From: Clostridiales bacterium UBA6468
GTDB lineage: Bacteria > Bacillota > Clostridia > Oscillospirales > Oscillospiraceae
Direction: 5' to 3'
Length of the DNA: 18,926 nt
NCBI GenBank assembly: GCA_002436765.1
Contig: DJNI01000036.1
Span: 1-18,926, forward strand
Made by a program: the position numbers and the translations under genes. The notes beneath the pieces are model-generated. The model was given only the letters and a program-made list of their open reading frames with translations, did no database searches and was not told where the DNA came from. Of this stretch, positions 7,804-15,051 are shown one piece after another (position 1 is the stretch's first letter; each line of letters opens with the position of its first letter).

Positions 7804-9231
7804 TCAGAACGCGCACTTCTCCGCGATATAATTCTTCAGCTCGGCAATGGGAATGCGCACCTGCTCCATGGTGTCCCGGTCGCGGACCGTGACGCAGTTG
7901 TCCGCAGGGGTATTTTCGTCGCCCACGGTCTGGAAGTCCACGGTGACGCACAGGGGCGTGCCGATCTCGTCTTCCCGGCGGTAGCGCTTGCCGATGGAGC
8001 CGGCGTCGTCAAAGTCCACCATGAAGTCCTTGCGCAGCTCCCGGTAAATCTCCTCGGCCTTGGGGCTGAGCTTCTTGGACAGGGGCAGAATGGCCGCCTT
8101 GTAGGGCGCCAGCGCCGGATGCAGGCGCAGCACGGTGCGCACGTCGGCGTTGCCCTTCTTGTCGGTGCCAACCACTTCCTCGTCGTAGGCCTCGCACAGG
8201 AACGCCAGGGCGACCCGGTCGCAGCCCAGAGACGGCTCGATGACGTAGGGAATATAATGCTCGCCCTTCTCCTGATCGTAGTACTCCAGACTCTTGCCGG
8301 AGGCTTCCTGATGGCGGCCAAGATCGTAGTTGGTGCGGTCGGCAATGCCCCACAGCTCGCCCCAGCCGTTGCCGAAGGGGAACTGGTATTCAATGTCGGT
8401 GGTGGCGCGGGAATAGAAGGCCAGCTCCGCAGGCTCGTGGTCCCGCAGACGCAGGGAATCTTCCTTGATGCCAAGGGAGATCAGCCAGTTTTTGCAGAAG
8501 TCCTTCCAGTAGGCGAACCACTCCAGGTCCGTGCCGGGCTGGCAGAAGAACTCGCACTCCATCTGCTCAAATTCCCGGGTGCGGAAGGTGAAGTTGCCGG
8601 GGGTGATCTCGTTGCGGAAGGCCTTGCCCACCTGGCAGACGCCGAAGGGCAGCTTGCGCCGTGTGGTGCGCTGGATGTTGGCGAAGTTTACGAAAATGCC
8701 CTGGGCCGTCTCGGGACGGAGATAGCAGGTGGAGGCGGTATCCTCGGTGACGCCGATCTGGGTCTTGAACATCAGATTGAACTTGCGGATGGGGGTGAAG
8801 CTATGCTTGCCGCAGTTGGGGCAGACCACATCCTCGTGACCCGCGATAAAAGCGTCCATCTCGTCAAAGCTCATGGCGTCCACGTTGACGCCCTTGCCGG
8901 ACTCGGCGGCCTCAATGAGCTTGTCCGCCCGCTGACGGGCGCCGCAGCCCTTGCAGTCAACCAAGGGGTCTGAGAAGTTGCCCACATGGCCGGTGGTGAC
9001 CCAGGTCTGGGGGTTCATGATGATGGCGGCGTCCAGACCCACGTTATAGTCGGACTCCTGCACGAACTTTTTCAGCCATGCCTTTTTCACGTTGTTCTTG
9101 AATTCCACGCCGAGAGGGCCGTAGTCCCAGGAGTTGGCCAGGCCGCCGTAGATTTCGGAACCGGCGTAGACAAAACCCCGGTTCTTGCAGAGGTTCACGA
9201 TCATGTCCAGTGTTTTTTCGCTGTTTTTCAT
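7804..9231 (-). CDS. glyQS: Glycyl-tRNA synthetase, single-chain dimeric type
   Basis: Class II synthetase charging tRNA-Gly with glycine in the cytoplasm. The 475-residue protein is a normal length for the alpha2 type (about 460-480). Visible parts: N-terminal motif 1 region; an insertion with two zinc-type pairs, Cys93/Cys96 (CKGCG) and Cys137/Cys140 (CPNCG); LRPETAQGIF (171-180); motif 2 around FRNEITPGNFTFRTREFEQ (205-223); motif 3 in GCDRVALAF (336-344); and an HGTP anticodon-binding domain from about 380. The ATG at 9231 has GGAGG seven bases upstream. It is transcribed from its own promoter at the end of plsC with a leader of only about 35 bases, leaving no room for a T-box riboswitch. 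Confidence 0.97.
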   Translation of the reverse strand: MKNSEKTLDMIVNLCKNRGFVYAGSEIYGGLANSWDYGPLGVEFKNNVKKAWLKKFVQESDYNVGLDAAIIMNPQTWVTTGHVGNFSDPLVDCKGCGARQRADKLIEAAESGKGVNVDAMSFDEMDAFIAGHEDVVCPNCGKHSFTPIRKFNLMFKTQIGVTEDTASTCYLRPETAQGIFVNFANIQRTTRRKLPFGVCQVGKAFRNEITPGNFTFRTREFEQMECEFFCQPGTDLEWFAYWKDFCKNWLISLGIKEDSLRLRDHEPAELAFYSRATTDIEYQFPFGNGWGELWGIADRTNYDLGRHQEASGKSLEYYDQEKGEHYIPYVIEPSLGCDRVALAFLCEAYDEEVVGTDKKGNADVRTVLRLHPALAPYKAAILPLSKKLSPKAEEIYRELRKDFMVDFDDAGSIGKRYRREDEIGTPLCVTVDFQTVGDENTPADNCVTVRDRDTMEQVRIPIAELKNYIAEKCAF

Positions 9232-9272
9232 TGTATTTCCTCCAAAAATGGTTATTTATGGGGTGAAAACTC

Positions 9273-9301
9273 ATTATACACGCTTCTCGCCCAAAGGTCA
9301 A
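9273..9301 (-). promoter_or_regulatory. Predicted strong sigma-A promoter for glyQS
   Basis: On the minus strand TTGACC (9301-9296) and TATAAT (9278-9273) are separated by exactly 17 bases. The -35 element overlaps the plsC stop codon (9300-9298), so glyQS can be expressed independently of plsC. Confidence 0.8.
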
Positions 9302-10119
9302 GCTTCTTCCATGCGGAAGGATTCTCCCAGGTCGCCGATCATCATTTCGTATACCTGGTTTCCGATATCCACGGTGGTTTTGCCCTTCAAGTCCTCCGCC
9401 GGGATCACACCCAGAAGGTGCAGCTCCACGTCGGTGGGCTTCAGGCGGGTGATGTTGCGGAAAATCTGCCGGGTGTTCCGGATGGTGCATACCACGATGG
9501 GGACGTTCGCCTTCTGGGCGATCTTGAACACGCCGTTGCGGAAATGGTGGAGCTTGCCGTTCTTGCTGGTATAGCCCTCGGGAAAGACGGCAATGGACAC
9601 CTCGTCGTTCTTCAGCAGCTGGATGCACTTGATGATGGTTTTCAGAGCGGCGCGGTCATTCTCCCGGTCGACGGGCTGGCAGAGAATTTTGTGCATGACC
9701 TTGCCCACGATGAACAGCTTCTGATTTTCCTTCTTGGTGATAAAGGCCAGCTGGCTTTTGGGAAAGCAGTGCAGCAGCACGCAGGGGTCGGCGATGAACA
9801 GATGATTGCACACCAGCATGAACCGTCCCCGAGTGGGAACCTTTTCCAGCCCCTTCGTGTGGATGCGCACCCGGAGCAGACTGACCAGCGCGCCAACGTA
9901 CGCCAGCACGACCCTGCGGTAAAAGGGGCTGTCATGCTCCTGGGGCTTGTCCATGTCCACGAAGGCGCAGACCAGGCACAGAAAACCGAAGGCCGCCAGG
10001 GTCAGCACCAGAAACGCCCCGACGAACAGCGCCGGAAGCCACCACAACGCCGCCCCGCCGCAAATACAGACCAAAACCGCCGCAGCTGCGGACACGGCGG
10101 CAATTCCCTTTATCAACAT
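9298..10119 (-). CDS. plsC: 1-acyl-sn-glycerol-3-phosphate acyltransferase (PlsC family)
   Basis: Membrane-associated acyltransferase of phospholipid synthesis that would add the second acyl chain to lysophosphatidic acid. The 273-residue protein has a hydrophobic N-terminus (two spans, about 5-28 and 31-54) and the acyltransferase domain: motif I CNHLFIADP with His106 and Asp111 (HX4D), motif II-like PVDREND (149-155) and motif III FPEGYTSKNGKL (179-190; the common EGTRS reads EGYTS here). ATG 10119 is chosen over the in-frame GTG at 10134 because the GGGGAGG ribosome binding site overlaps that GTG. Acyl donor (acyl-ACP or acyl-CoA) cannot be told. It sits upstream of glyQS but with a separate promoter between them. 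Confidence 0.9.
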   Translation of the reverse strand: MLIKGIAAVSAAAAVLVCICGGAALWWLPALFVGAFLVLTLAAFGFLCLVCAFVDMDKPQEHDSPFYRRVVLAYVGALVSLLRVRIHTKGLEKVPTRGRFMLVCNHLFIADPCVLLHCFPKSQLAFITKKENQKLFIVGKVMHKILCQPVDRENDRAALKTIIKCIQLLKNDEVSIAVFPEGYTSKNGKLHHFRNGVFKIAQKANVPIVVCTIRNTRQIFRNITRLKPTDVELHLLGVIPAEDLKGKTTVDIGNQVYEMMIGDLGESFRMEEA

Positions 10120-10149
10120 GGTGTTCCTCCCCACTTGAATCGTAACTTC

Positions 10150-10178
10150 ATTATACTCCGATTTTCCCTACGAAACAA
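10150..10178 (-). promoter_or_regulatory. Predicted sigma-A promoter for plsC
   Basis: On the minus strand TTGTTT (10178-10173), a 17-base spacer, and TATAAT (10155-10150), 31 bases upstream of the plsC ATG. The -10 is perfect and the -35 is partial. Confidence 0.65.
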
Positions 10179-10235
10179 GAAGAAATTCTACACAAAGAGT
10201 TTTTTCACAAAGGGCTGGAAATTAGGGGAATAGAC

Positions 10236-10244
10236 TGGTATAAT
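10236..10244 (+). promoter_or_regulatory. Predicted extended -10 promoter for the membrane protein-cca operon
   Basis: TGGTATAAT (10236-10244) combines a perfect -10 with the TGn extension. Only a poor -35 (TGGAAA at 10215-10220, 18-base spacing) is visible. It faces away from the plsC promoter. Confidence 0.6.
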
Positions 10245-10315
10245 AATGAGAAAAAGAGGCGGGGGCAATGTATCTCCCCGCAGTGCCGGATATTGGCATC
10301 CATGGAGGATCCTGT

Positions 10316-11056
10316 ATGAAACAAACATGCAAACAAAACCGCCTGCCCATAAGCGTCGTTGTGCTGGGCTGCTGCGCGCTGGTTCTGCGGCGCGTGCTTT
10401 ACGCCGTGGCCGTGGACGCGAAAAATCTGCTGCCGGTGAACCATCCGCTGGAAATCGTCCTGTGGGTTCTCACCACGATTGCCGCCGGGTGGATCGTCGC
10501 TTCCGTGTGGAAACTGGATGGGTCGCCTAAGTATGAGGACAACTTCCGGCCCTCCCTGATGGCCGCCGTGGGGCATTACATCGCCGCGGCGGGAATTTTG
10601 CTCACGGTGCTGCTTCCATGGTGGATGGAGGGTCGGCTGGTGCTGCTGCGCCGGGTGCTGGGCGTAGCGTCGGCGGTGGGGCTGATCGTAGCCGGACGCT
10701 GCCGCAGGGCGGGAAAATGCCCGCCGTTTCTGACCCATCTGGCCGTGTGCGCCTTTTTCGTCGTTCATATGCTGGGCAATTACGGCATCTGGTGCAGCAA
10801 TCCCCAGCTTCAGGACTACTGGCTGGATTTGTCCGCCAGCGCGATGATGGCGCTGTTCGCCTTCTACGAATCCGCCTTTGACGCCGGAATGGGTCGGCGG
10901 CGGATGCAGCTGGGTGCGGGACTGATGGCCGCTTATCTCGGCTGCGCGGCGCTGTCCGGCTCCGGGTATCTGATATTGTATTTCGGGTGCGCGGTGTGGG
11001 CACTGACCGACCTGTGCAGCCTGACGCCCAAGCCCAAACAGGAGACCTCCCCATGA
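10316..11056 (+). CDS. Polytopic membrane protein of unknown function
   Basis: I do not recognise the family. The 246-residue product is mostly hydrophobic with about seven or eight likely membrane segments (near 11-33, 43-63, 80-101, 108-126, 137-154, 170-188, 198-214 and 217-233) and short charged loops such as RRAGK (130-134) and MGRRRMQ (192-198). No soluble domain or catalytic motif is obvious. ATG 10316 follows GGAGG by seven bases. An in-frame ATG at 10268 has a weaker GAGG and would add 16 residues; that ATG sits in the loop of a small stem (GCGGGG 10259-10264 with CCCCGC 10276-10281). The stop overlaps the cca start (ATGA, 11053-11056), so the two are probably translated together. 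Confidence 0.8.
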   Translation: MKQTCKQNRLPISVVVLGCCALVLRRVLYAVAVDAKNLLPVNHPLEIVLWVLTTIAAGWIVASVWKLDGSPKYEDNFRPSLMAAVGHYIAAAGILLTVLLPWWMEGRLVLLRRVLGVASAVGLIVAGRCRRAGKCPPFLTHLAVCAFFVVHMLGNYGIWCSNPQLQDYWLDLSASAMMALFAFYESAFDAGMGRRRMQLGAGLMAAYLGCAALSGSGYLILYFGCAVWALTDLCSLTPKPKQETSP

Positions 11057-12393
11057 AGCTTCCCTCGTATGTTCTGGAATGTCTGAACGCCCTGGAAAGT
11101 GCCGGATATCCTGCCTACGCGGTGGGCGGCTGCGTGCGGGACGCCTGCCTCGGCTTACAGCCCCACGACTATGACATCTGCACCGCCGCCGCCCCCCGGC
11201 AGACCGAGGCAGTTTTTGCCGGGAAGAAGCTGGTGCTGGCGGGAGAAAAGCACGGCACCGTAGGCGTGGTCACGGCGGGGGGCGTGGTGGAGATCACCAC
11301 CTTCCGCACGGAGGGCGCGTACCGGGACAACCGGCACCCGGACTGGGTGAAATTTGTGGACAATGTGGAAAGCGACCTTGCGCGGCGGGACTACACCGTG
11401 AACGCCATGGCCTATTCCCCCACCCGGGGCTTTGCCGACCCCTTCGGCGGCCGGGGGGATCTGGAAGCGAAAGTGCTGCGGGCGGTGGGCGACCCTGTGA
11501 CCCGTTTTCAGGAGGACTCTCTGCGGATTCTGCGGGGGGTGCGGTTCGCCGTGAAATACGGCTTAAGCGTTGACCCGGCGACGGAAAGCGCCATGGAATC
11601 CCAGGCGCACCTGATGGACAATCTGGCGGAAGAACGGATTTTTGACGAATTATGTAAACTTCTCCCACTGGTCAGCGCGGAGGATTTGTGCCGCTTCGCC
11701 CCGATTCTGGGGGCTGTGATTCCCGAATTGCAGCCCATGATCGGCTTCGACCAGCACAGCCCCCACCACGCCTACGACCTGTTCACCCACACCGCCCATG
11801 TGACGGCGGGGGTTCCCGCCGATCTGACGCTGCGCTGGGCGGCGCTGCTCCACGACACCGGAAAAGTCGCCACCTTTACCCGGGACGAAACCGGCCGGGG
11901 GCATTTTTACGGCCACGCCCGGAAAAGCGCGGAGATCGCCGACAATGTCCTCCGGCGTCTGAAAGCCCCCACGGCTTTGCGGGAACAGGCGGTGCTGCTC
12001 ATCGGCCAGCACATGACCCTGCTGACCCCGGATAAGAAGCTGCTGCGCCGCCGACTCAGCCGTCTGGGCTGGGACACGCTGGACAAGCTGCTCCTTTTGC
12101 AGGAGGCGGACATGGGCGGCAAGGGCGCCGGCGAAGCGGAGGAACTGGACGTGTTCCCCAAAATCCGGGCCGCTCTGGCGGAGATTCGGGCAGAAAACGC
12201 CTGCCTGACGGTGAAGGACCTGGCCGTCAACGGAAACGATCTTCTGGCGCTGGGATATCAGGGAAAAGCCATCGGCGAGACCCTGAACGCCCTGCTGGAA
12301 GGGGTGCTGGACGAGACGCTGCCAAACGAGCGTCAGGCGCTGCTGGACAGGGCGAGACAGGGAACAGAAAACGGATATCAAATTATGGAATAA
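11053..12393 (+). CDS. cca: CCA tRNA nucleotidyltransferase
   Basis: Adds or repairs the 3' CCA end of tRNAs. The 446-residue class II enzyme has the GG motif (VGGCVRD at 24-30) and the metal-binding DxD (Asp39-Tyr-Asp41) in the nucleotidyltransferase head, RRDYTVNAMA (111-120) and EDSLRILRGVRFA (154-166) in the neck region, and a C-terminal HD domain with His267-Asp268 (LLHDTGK), HGHA-like FYGHARKSAE and IGQHM. HD-containing members can carry phosphohydrolase activity; here it is inferred only. The start at 11053 overlaps the preceding stop and has AGGAGA seven bases upstream; longer in-frame starts would overlap the membrane protein gene. The SDR gene follows after 15 bases. Confidence 0.95.
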   Translation: MKLPSYVLECLNALESAGYPAYAVGGCVRDACLGLQPHDYDICTAAAPRQTEAVFAGKKLVLAGEKHGTVGVVTAGGVVEITTFRTEGAYRDNRHPDWVKFVDNVESDLARRDYTVNAMAYSPTRGFADPFGGRGDLEAKVLRAVGDPVTRFQEDSLRILRGVRFAVKYGLSVDPATESAMESQAHLMDNLAEERIFDELCKLLPLVSAEDLCRFAPILGAVIPELQPMIGFDQHSPHHAYDLFTHTAHVTAGVPADLTLRWAALLHDTGKVATFTRDETGRGHFYGHARKSAEIADNVLRRLKAPTALREQAVLLIGQHMTLLTPDKKLLRRRLSRLGWDTLDKLLLLQEADMGGKGAGEAEELDVFPKIRAALAEIRAENACLTVKDLAVNGNDLLALGYQGKAIGETLNALLEGVLDETLPNERQALLDRARQGTENGYQIME

Positions 12394-12408
12394 GGAGGCT
12401 GCAATCAT

Positions 12409-13209
12409 ATGAACATTGCCATTGTTACGGGAGCCAGCTCCGGCATGGGGCGGGAATTCGCCCGACAGCTGGGCGGATACGTTTCCGTGGACGAGATCTG
12501 GGCGGTCGCCCGCCGGGCGCCGGCTCTGGAAACGCTGAAAGCCGAAACAAGCGTCCCGGTTCGTCCCATCGTGCTGGACTTGCTGGAAGAAGCCAGCTTT
12601 ACGGAACTGAAAGCCCTGCTGGAAGCCGAAAAGCCCAATGTCCGGCTGCTGGTGAATGCCGCGGGCTTCGGCAAATTCGGCGCTTACCAGAAGGTGCCGG
12701 TGGAAGACGACTGCCGCATGATCGACCTGAACTGCAAGGCGCTGCTGCTTATGACCCGGCTGTGCGTCCCCTACATGCAGCCCGGCAGCCGTATTCTGGA
12801 GCTGGACAGCCTGTCCGCCTTCCAGCCCGTGCCCTACATCACCACCTACGCCGCCACCAAGGCGTTTGTCCTCAGCTACAGCCGTTCCATGAACCGGGAG
12901 CTGAAGGCCAAGGGCATCCGGGTCATGGCCATGAATCCCGGCTGGGTGAAAACGGAGTTCTTCAACCACGCCTTCCAGACCAACGCCGACAACGAGGTGC
13001 GGTATTTCAACCGCCTGTACAAGGCCAAGGATGTGGTCAGAACCGGCCTTAACGACCTGTACCACTCGAAAAAAGACTGCTCCATCCACGGCTTCCCCAT
13101 CAAATTCCAGGTGTTCCTGGTGAAGCTGCTGCCCCACAGTCTGGTGATGAACACCTGGCTTAACCAGCAGAAGAAGGCCAAGAATAACGAAGGATTAACG
13201 ACGAAATGA
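12409..13209 (+). CDS. Short-chain dehydrogenase/reductase of unknown substrate
   Basis: A 266-residue Rossmann-fold oxidoreductase. The NAD(P)-binding motif TGASSGMG is at 7-14, the structural NAAG at 83-86, and the catalytic Ser134 or Ser136 and Tyr147-x3-Lys151 (TTYAATK) are intact, followed by NPGWVKTEFF (176-185). This is the classical SDR arrangement and length. ARR at 34-36 after the second strand suggests NADP preference, weakly. A strong AAGGAGG lies before the ATG, directly after the cca stop. The stop overlaps the next start (ATGA, 13206-13209). The extended, basic C-terminus (about 230-266, with LKLLPHSLV-like hydrophobic residues) could touch the membrane. Substrate cannot be predicted from context. 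Confidence 0.9.
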   Translation: MNIAIVTGASSGMGREFARQLGGYVSVDEIWAVARRAPALETLKAETSVPVRPIVLDLLEEASFTELKALLEAEKPNVRLLVNAAGFGKFGAYQKVPVEDDCRMIDLNCKALLLMTRLCVPYMQPGSRILELDSLSAFQPVPYITTYAATKAFVLSYSRSMNRELKAKGIRVMAMNPGWVKTEFFNHAFQTNADNEVRYFNRLYKAKDVVRTGLNDLYHSKKDCSIHGFPIKFQVFLVKLLPHSLVMNTWLNQQKKAKNNEGLTTK

Positions 13210-14249
13210 GAAAGAAATTTCTTGCGCTGCTTCTGATCCTGTCGCTGCTGCTCAGCGGCTGTCAGTACCTCCCGGCACCGGAGGGAACGACCCCGGTTTC
13301 CGGCGACGGTCTTACCGTCCATTTTATCGACGTGGGGCAGGCGGACTGCGCCCTGCTGGAATGCGGCGGGGAGTACATGCTCATTGACGGCGGCAACCGG
13401 GAAGACGGCCAGCTGGTCGTTTCGTATCTGGAACAGCAGGGCGTGGAGGAGCTGTCCGCCGTGGTCTGCACCCACGCCCACGAAGACCATGTGGGCGGCC
13501 TGCCTTCCGTTCTGGCGGTGTATCCCACCCACGCAGTGTACGCCCCCACGAGAACCTACGCCTCCAAGGTGTTTGACGATTTTGTCTACTACGCCGACCA
13601 GCAGCGGCTGGAGATCACTATTCCCTCCCCCGGCGACGGCTGGACGCTGGGAGAGACCTCCGTCACGGTTCTCGGCCCCGTGCAGTCCTACGCCGACCAG
13701 AACGACACCTCCATTGTCCTGAAGGTCGAGTACGGCGGCACCTCCTTCCTGTTCACCGGGGACATGGAGACCGACGCGGAAAACGATATGCTGGACTACT
13801 GGGGCAGCCGGATTTCCTGGAAAACGGACGTGCTGAAGGTGGGGCATCATGGCTCCGACACCTCCACGGGCTACCGCTTTCTCAACGAGGTTGACCCCGA
13901 CTACGCCGTGATCTCCGTGGGCAAGGGAAACTCCTACGGTCACCCCCATGAGGAACCCCTGTCCCGGCTGAATCAGGCGGGCGTCACCATTCTGCGCACC
14001 GACGAGCTTGGCACCATCGTCGCCCGCACGGACGGCAAAGAAATCACGTTCACTTGGGACAACCAGTCGGCGAACCCGGAAAACGCAGAGCCTGCCCAGC
14101 CGGTGGAGTTCATCGGCAACGTCAACTCCCACAAATTCCACTCCCCCGACTGCGCGAACCTCCCGACGGAAAAAAACCAAATCATCTTCGACACCTACGA
14201 GGAAGCGGTCAACGCAGGCTATACGCCCTGCGGAAGCTGCCTCGGGTGA
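13206..14249 (+). CDS. Metallo-beta-lactamase-fold lipoprotein (ComEC/Rec2 C-domain-like) with Cys-rich tail
   Basis: A 347-residue predicted lipoprotein: basic N-terminus, hydrophobic stretch and lipobox LLSGC with Cys19 as lipidation site. The hydrolase domain (about 35-290) begins VHFIDVGQADC and has the metal ligands THAHEDH (His90, His92, Asp94, His95), Asp186 in FTGDME and GHHGS (213-217), as in the extracellular domain of ComEC and related secreted nucleases or hydrolases. A separate tail (307-347) has a His/Cys pattern (SHKFHSPDC at 308-316, then AGYTPCGSC with Cys342 and Cys345), resembling a small Ada-like zinc module found in secreted Firmicutes proteins. A role on extracellular DNA or another phosphodiester is inference. 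Translation is probably coupled to the SDR gene. Confidence 0.88.
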   Translation: MRKKFLALLLILSLLLSGCQYLPAPEGTTPVSGDGLTVHFIDVGQADCALLECGGEYMLIDGGNREDGQLVVSYLEQQGVEELSAVVCTHAHEDHVGGLPSVLAVYPTHAVYAPTRTYASKVFDDFVYYADQQRLEITIPSPGDGWTLGETSVTVLGPVQSYADQNDTSIVLKVEYGGTSFLFTGDMETDAENDMLDYWGSRISWKTDVLKVGHHGSDTSTGYRFLNEVDPDYAVISVGKGNSYGHPHEEPLSRLNQAGVTILRTDELGTIVARTDGKEITFTWDNQSANPENAEPAQPVEFIGNVNSHKFHSPDCANLPTEKNQIIFDTYEEAVNAGYTPCGSCLG

Positions 14250-14262
14250 CGGACGCAAATAC

Positions 14263-14295
14263 GCCCCGGTTTGTACGGGCAGTACAGACCGGGGC
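14263..14295. terminator. Stem-loop between the convergent lipoprotein and toxin genes
   Basis: GCCCCGGTTTGTAC (14263-14276) pairs with GTACAGACCGGGGC (14282-14295) with one G-T/A-C type mismatch and a 5-base loop. A moderately T-rich stretch (ATTGTTCATT) follows on the plus strand. It lies 13 bases after the lipoprotein stop and just after the toxin end, so it may serve both directions. Confidence 0.65.
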
Positions 14296-14300
14296 ATTGT

Positions 14301-14581
14301 TCATTCGTTAAATAAATCGCTGTGGGTGCCGGTTCGGGTCAGGTAGAGGATCAGGTCCCTCTCATAGAGTTCGTAGATCAAAGCCAGTCCGGCGTAATAT
14401 GGCATTCCCGACAGCCGGAAAAATTTCCGGTCAAAGCGTGGTCGCGGTTCGACCGGGGAAGGGGTTCGCCGCTGGCAAGGCGGTCAATGACGGCGACCAG
14501 AAGCCGCAGATCATAACCCCGCTTTTTGGCCGTTTTCAGGTCTTTCTTGAATTGTGTGGACGGCTTGATGTTGTAAGTCAT
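14301..14581 (-). pseudogene. yafQ: YafQ-family mRNA interferase toxin, broken by a one-base frameshift
   Basis: Start 14581 overlaps the antitoxin stop (ATGA). The frame runs 67 residues with the YafQ signature (FKKDLKTAKKRGYD; RDHALTG; RECHITPDWL) and then meets TGA at 14380-14378. Reading on in the -1 frame from 14381 gives LIYELYERDLILYLTRTG then THSDLFNE and a stop at 14303-14301, which is the normal family C-terminus. Adding one T to the T3 run (A3 on the plus strand, 14380-14382) would restore a 93-residue toxin of normal length. The truncated product keeps His48, His61, Asp65 and Trp66 but loses the C-terminal Arg, His and Phe of the ribonuclease site, so it is probably inactive. A sequencing or assembly indel cannot be excluded. 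Confidence 0.85.
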
Positions 14582-14853
14582 TCCAGAATGTCCTCCAGCA
14601 TCTCGGCGGCGGTGGAATAGGACTTGCCCGTGGTGGGTTCCGCCTTCATGCGCTGGACTTCCGCAATGGCCGCCAGCGTATCCGCGTTGGGCTGCTCGAT
14701 GGAGACGTCAAAGGGAATGCGGCTTTCGCGGGTCATTTTCTTTGCGAAAATCGTAAAAGCGGCGGTCATGGTCAATCCCAAGTCGCTGCAAAGCTGCTCC
14801 ATGCTCCGCTTCAGGTTTTCATCCATGCGGAAGGATACCGTAGTCTGCGCCAT
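14578..14853 (-). CDS. dinJ: RelB/DinJ-family antitoxin
   Basis: A 91-residue antitoxin, intact. The N-terminal ribbon-helix-helix (TTVSFRMDENLKRSMEQLC, about 4-22, then LGLTMTAAFTIFAKKM) should bind its own promoter; the C-terminal part (about 45-91, including IPFDVS and a conserved-type acidic end) would wrap the toxin. ATG 14853 lies nine bases after AGGAG; the in-frame TTG at 14862 directly abuts the ribosome binding site and is rejected. It is transcribed from a strong promoter just upstream, and its stop overlaps the toxin start by four bases, the usual arrangement for translational coupling in such modules. Autoregulation is expected from the family, not shown here. Confidence 0.92.
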   Translation of the reverse strand: MAQTTVSFRMDENLKRSMEQLCSDLGLTMTAAFTIFAKKMTRESRIPFDVSIEQPNADTLAAIAEVQRMKAEPTTGKSYSTAAEMLEDILE

Positions 14854-14876
14854 GAAAATCAACTCCTTTCTTTTAT

Positions 14877-14905
14877 ATTATAGCACAATGTTCACACAGC
14901 GTCAA
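14877..14905 (-). promoter_or_regulatory. Predicted strong sigma-A promoter of the toxin-antitoxin cassette
   Basis: On the minus strand TTGACG (14905-14900), a 17-base spacer and TATAAT (14882-14877), giving a leader of about 17-20 bases before the AGGAG/ATG of the antitoxin. A short dyad TGTTCACA (14889-14896) within the spacer is a possible but weak antitoxin site. Confidence 0.78.
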
Positions 14906-14912
14906 TACAAAG

Positions 14913-14931
14913 CCGCAAAACGGTTTTGCGG
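14913..14931. promoter_or_regulatory. Perfect 19-nt inverted repeat, candidate operator
   Basis: CCGCAAAAC (14913-14921), a single central G, and GTTTTGCGG (14923-14931). It lies between the divergent toxin-antitoxin and sugar-operon promoters, eight bases upstream of one -35 and 36 bases upstream of the other. A competing stem is possible (AAAGCCGC with GCGGCTTT at 14934-14941). The size and symmetry suit a dimeric repressor; which regulator binds, if any, is unknown. Confidence 0.5.
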
Positions 14932-14966
14932 GTGCGGCTTTTGGCTTTCTTTAAATGTCAATTCGC

Positions 14967-14995
14967 TTGACAAAATACCGGGCAAATGGTACTCT
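14967..14995 (+). promoter_or_regulatory. Predicted promoter of the isomerase-kinase-ROK operon
   Basis: Perfect -35 TTGACA (14967-14972), a 17-base spacer ending in TGG (an extended -10 TGn), and a weak -10 TACTCT (14990-14995). The strong -35 with poor -10 suits a regulated promoter. The leader of about 50 bases ends in AAAGGAG eight bases before the start codon. Confidence 0.6.
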
Positions 14996-15051
14996 AAAGC
15001 CAGAGCAAGACCGGGTTTCCCGGATTCCTATTTCATAAAGGAGAGAAAACC

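Noticed and set aside
9232..9297. Possible T-box riboswitch before glyQS.
   Set aside because: The predicted promoter leaves a leader of only about 35 bases, far too short for a T-box stem I and antiterminator.
11650..13137. A 495-codon open frame on the minus strand.
   Set aside because: Antisense to cca and the SDR gene, both with intact catalytic motifs; no domain or ribosome binding site supports it.
14376..14384. CTT TGA at the toxin frameshift resembles the RF2 (prfB) programmed frameshift site.
   Set aside because: The RF2 site shifts +1, which here gives only five more codons before another stop. Restoration needs a -1 shift, and no X XXY YYZ slippery heptamer is present. An indel is simpler.
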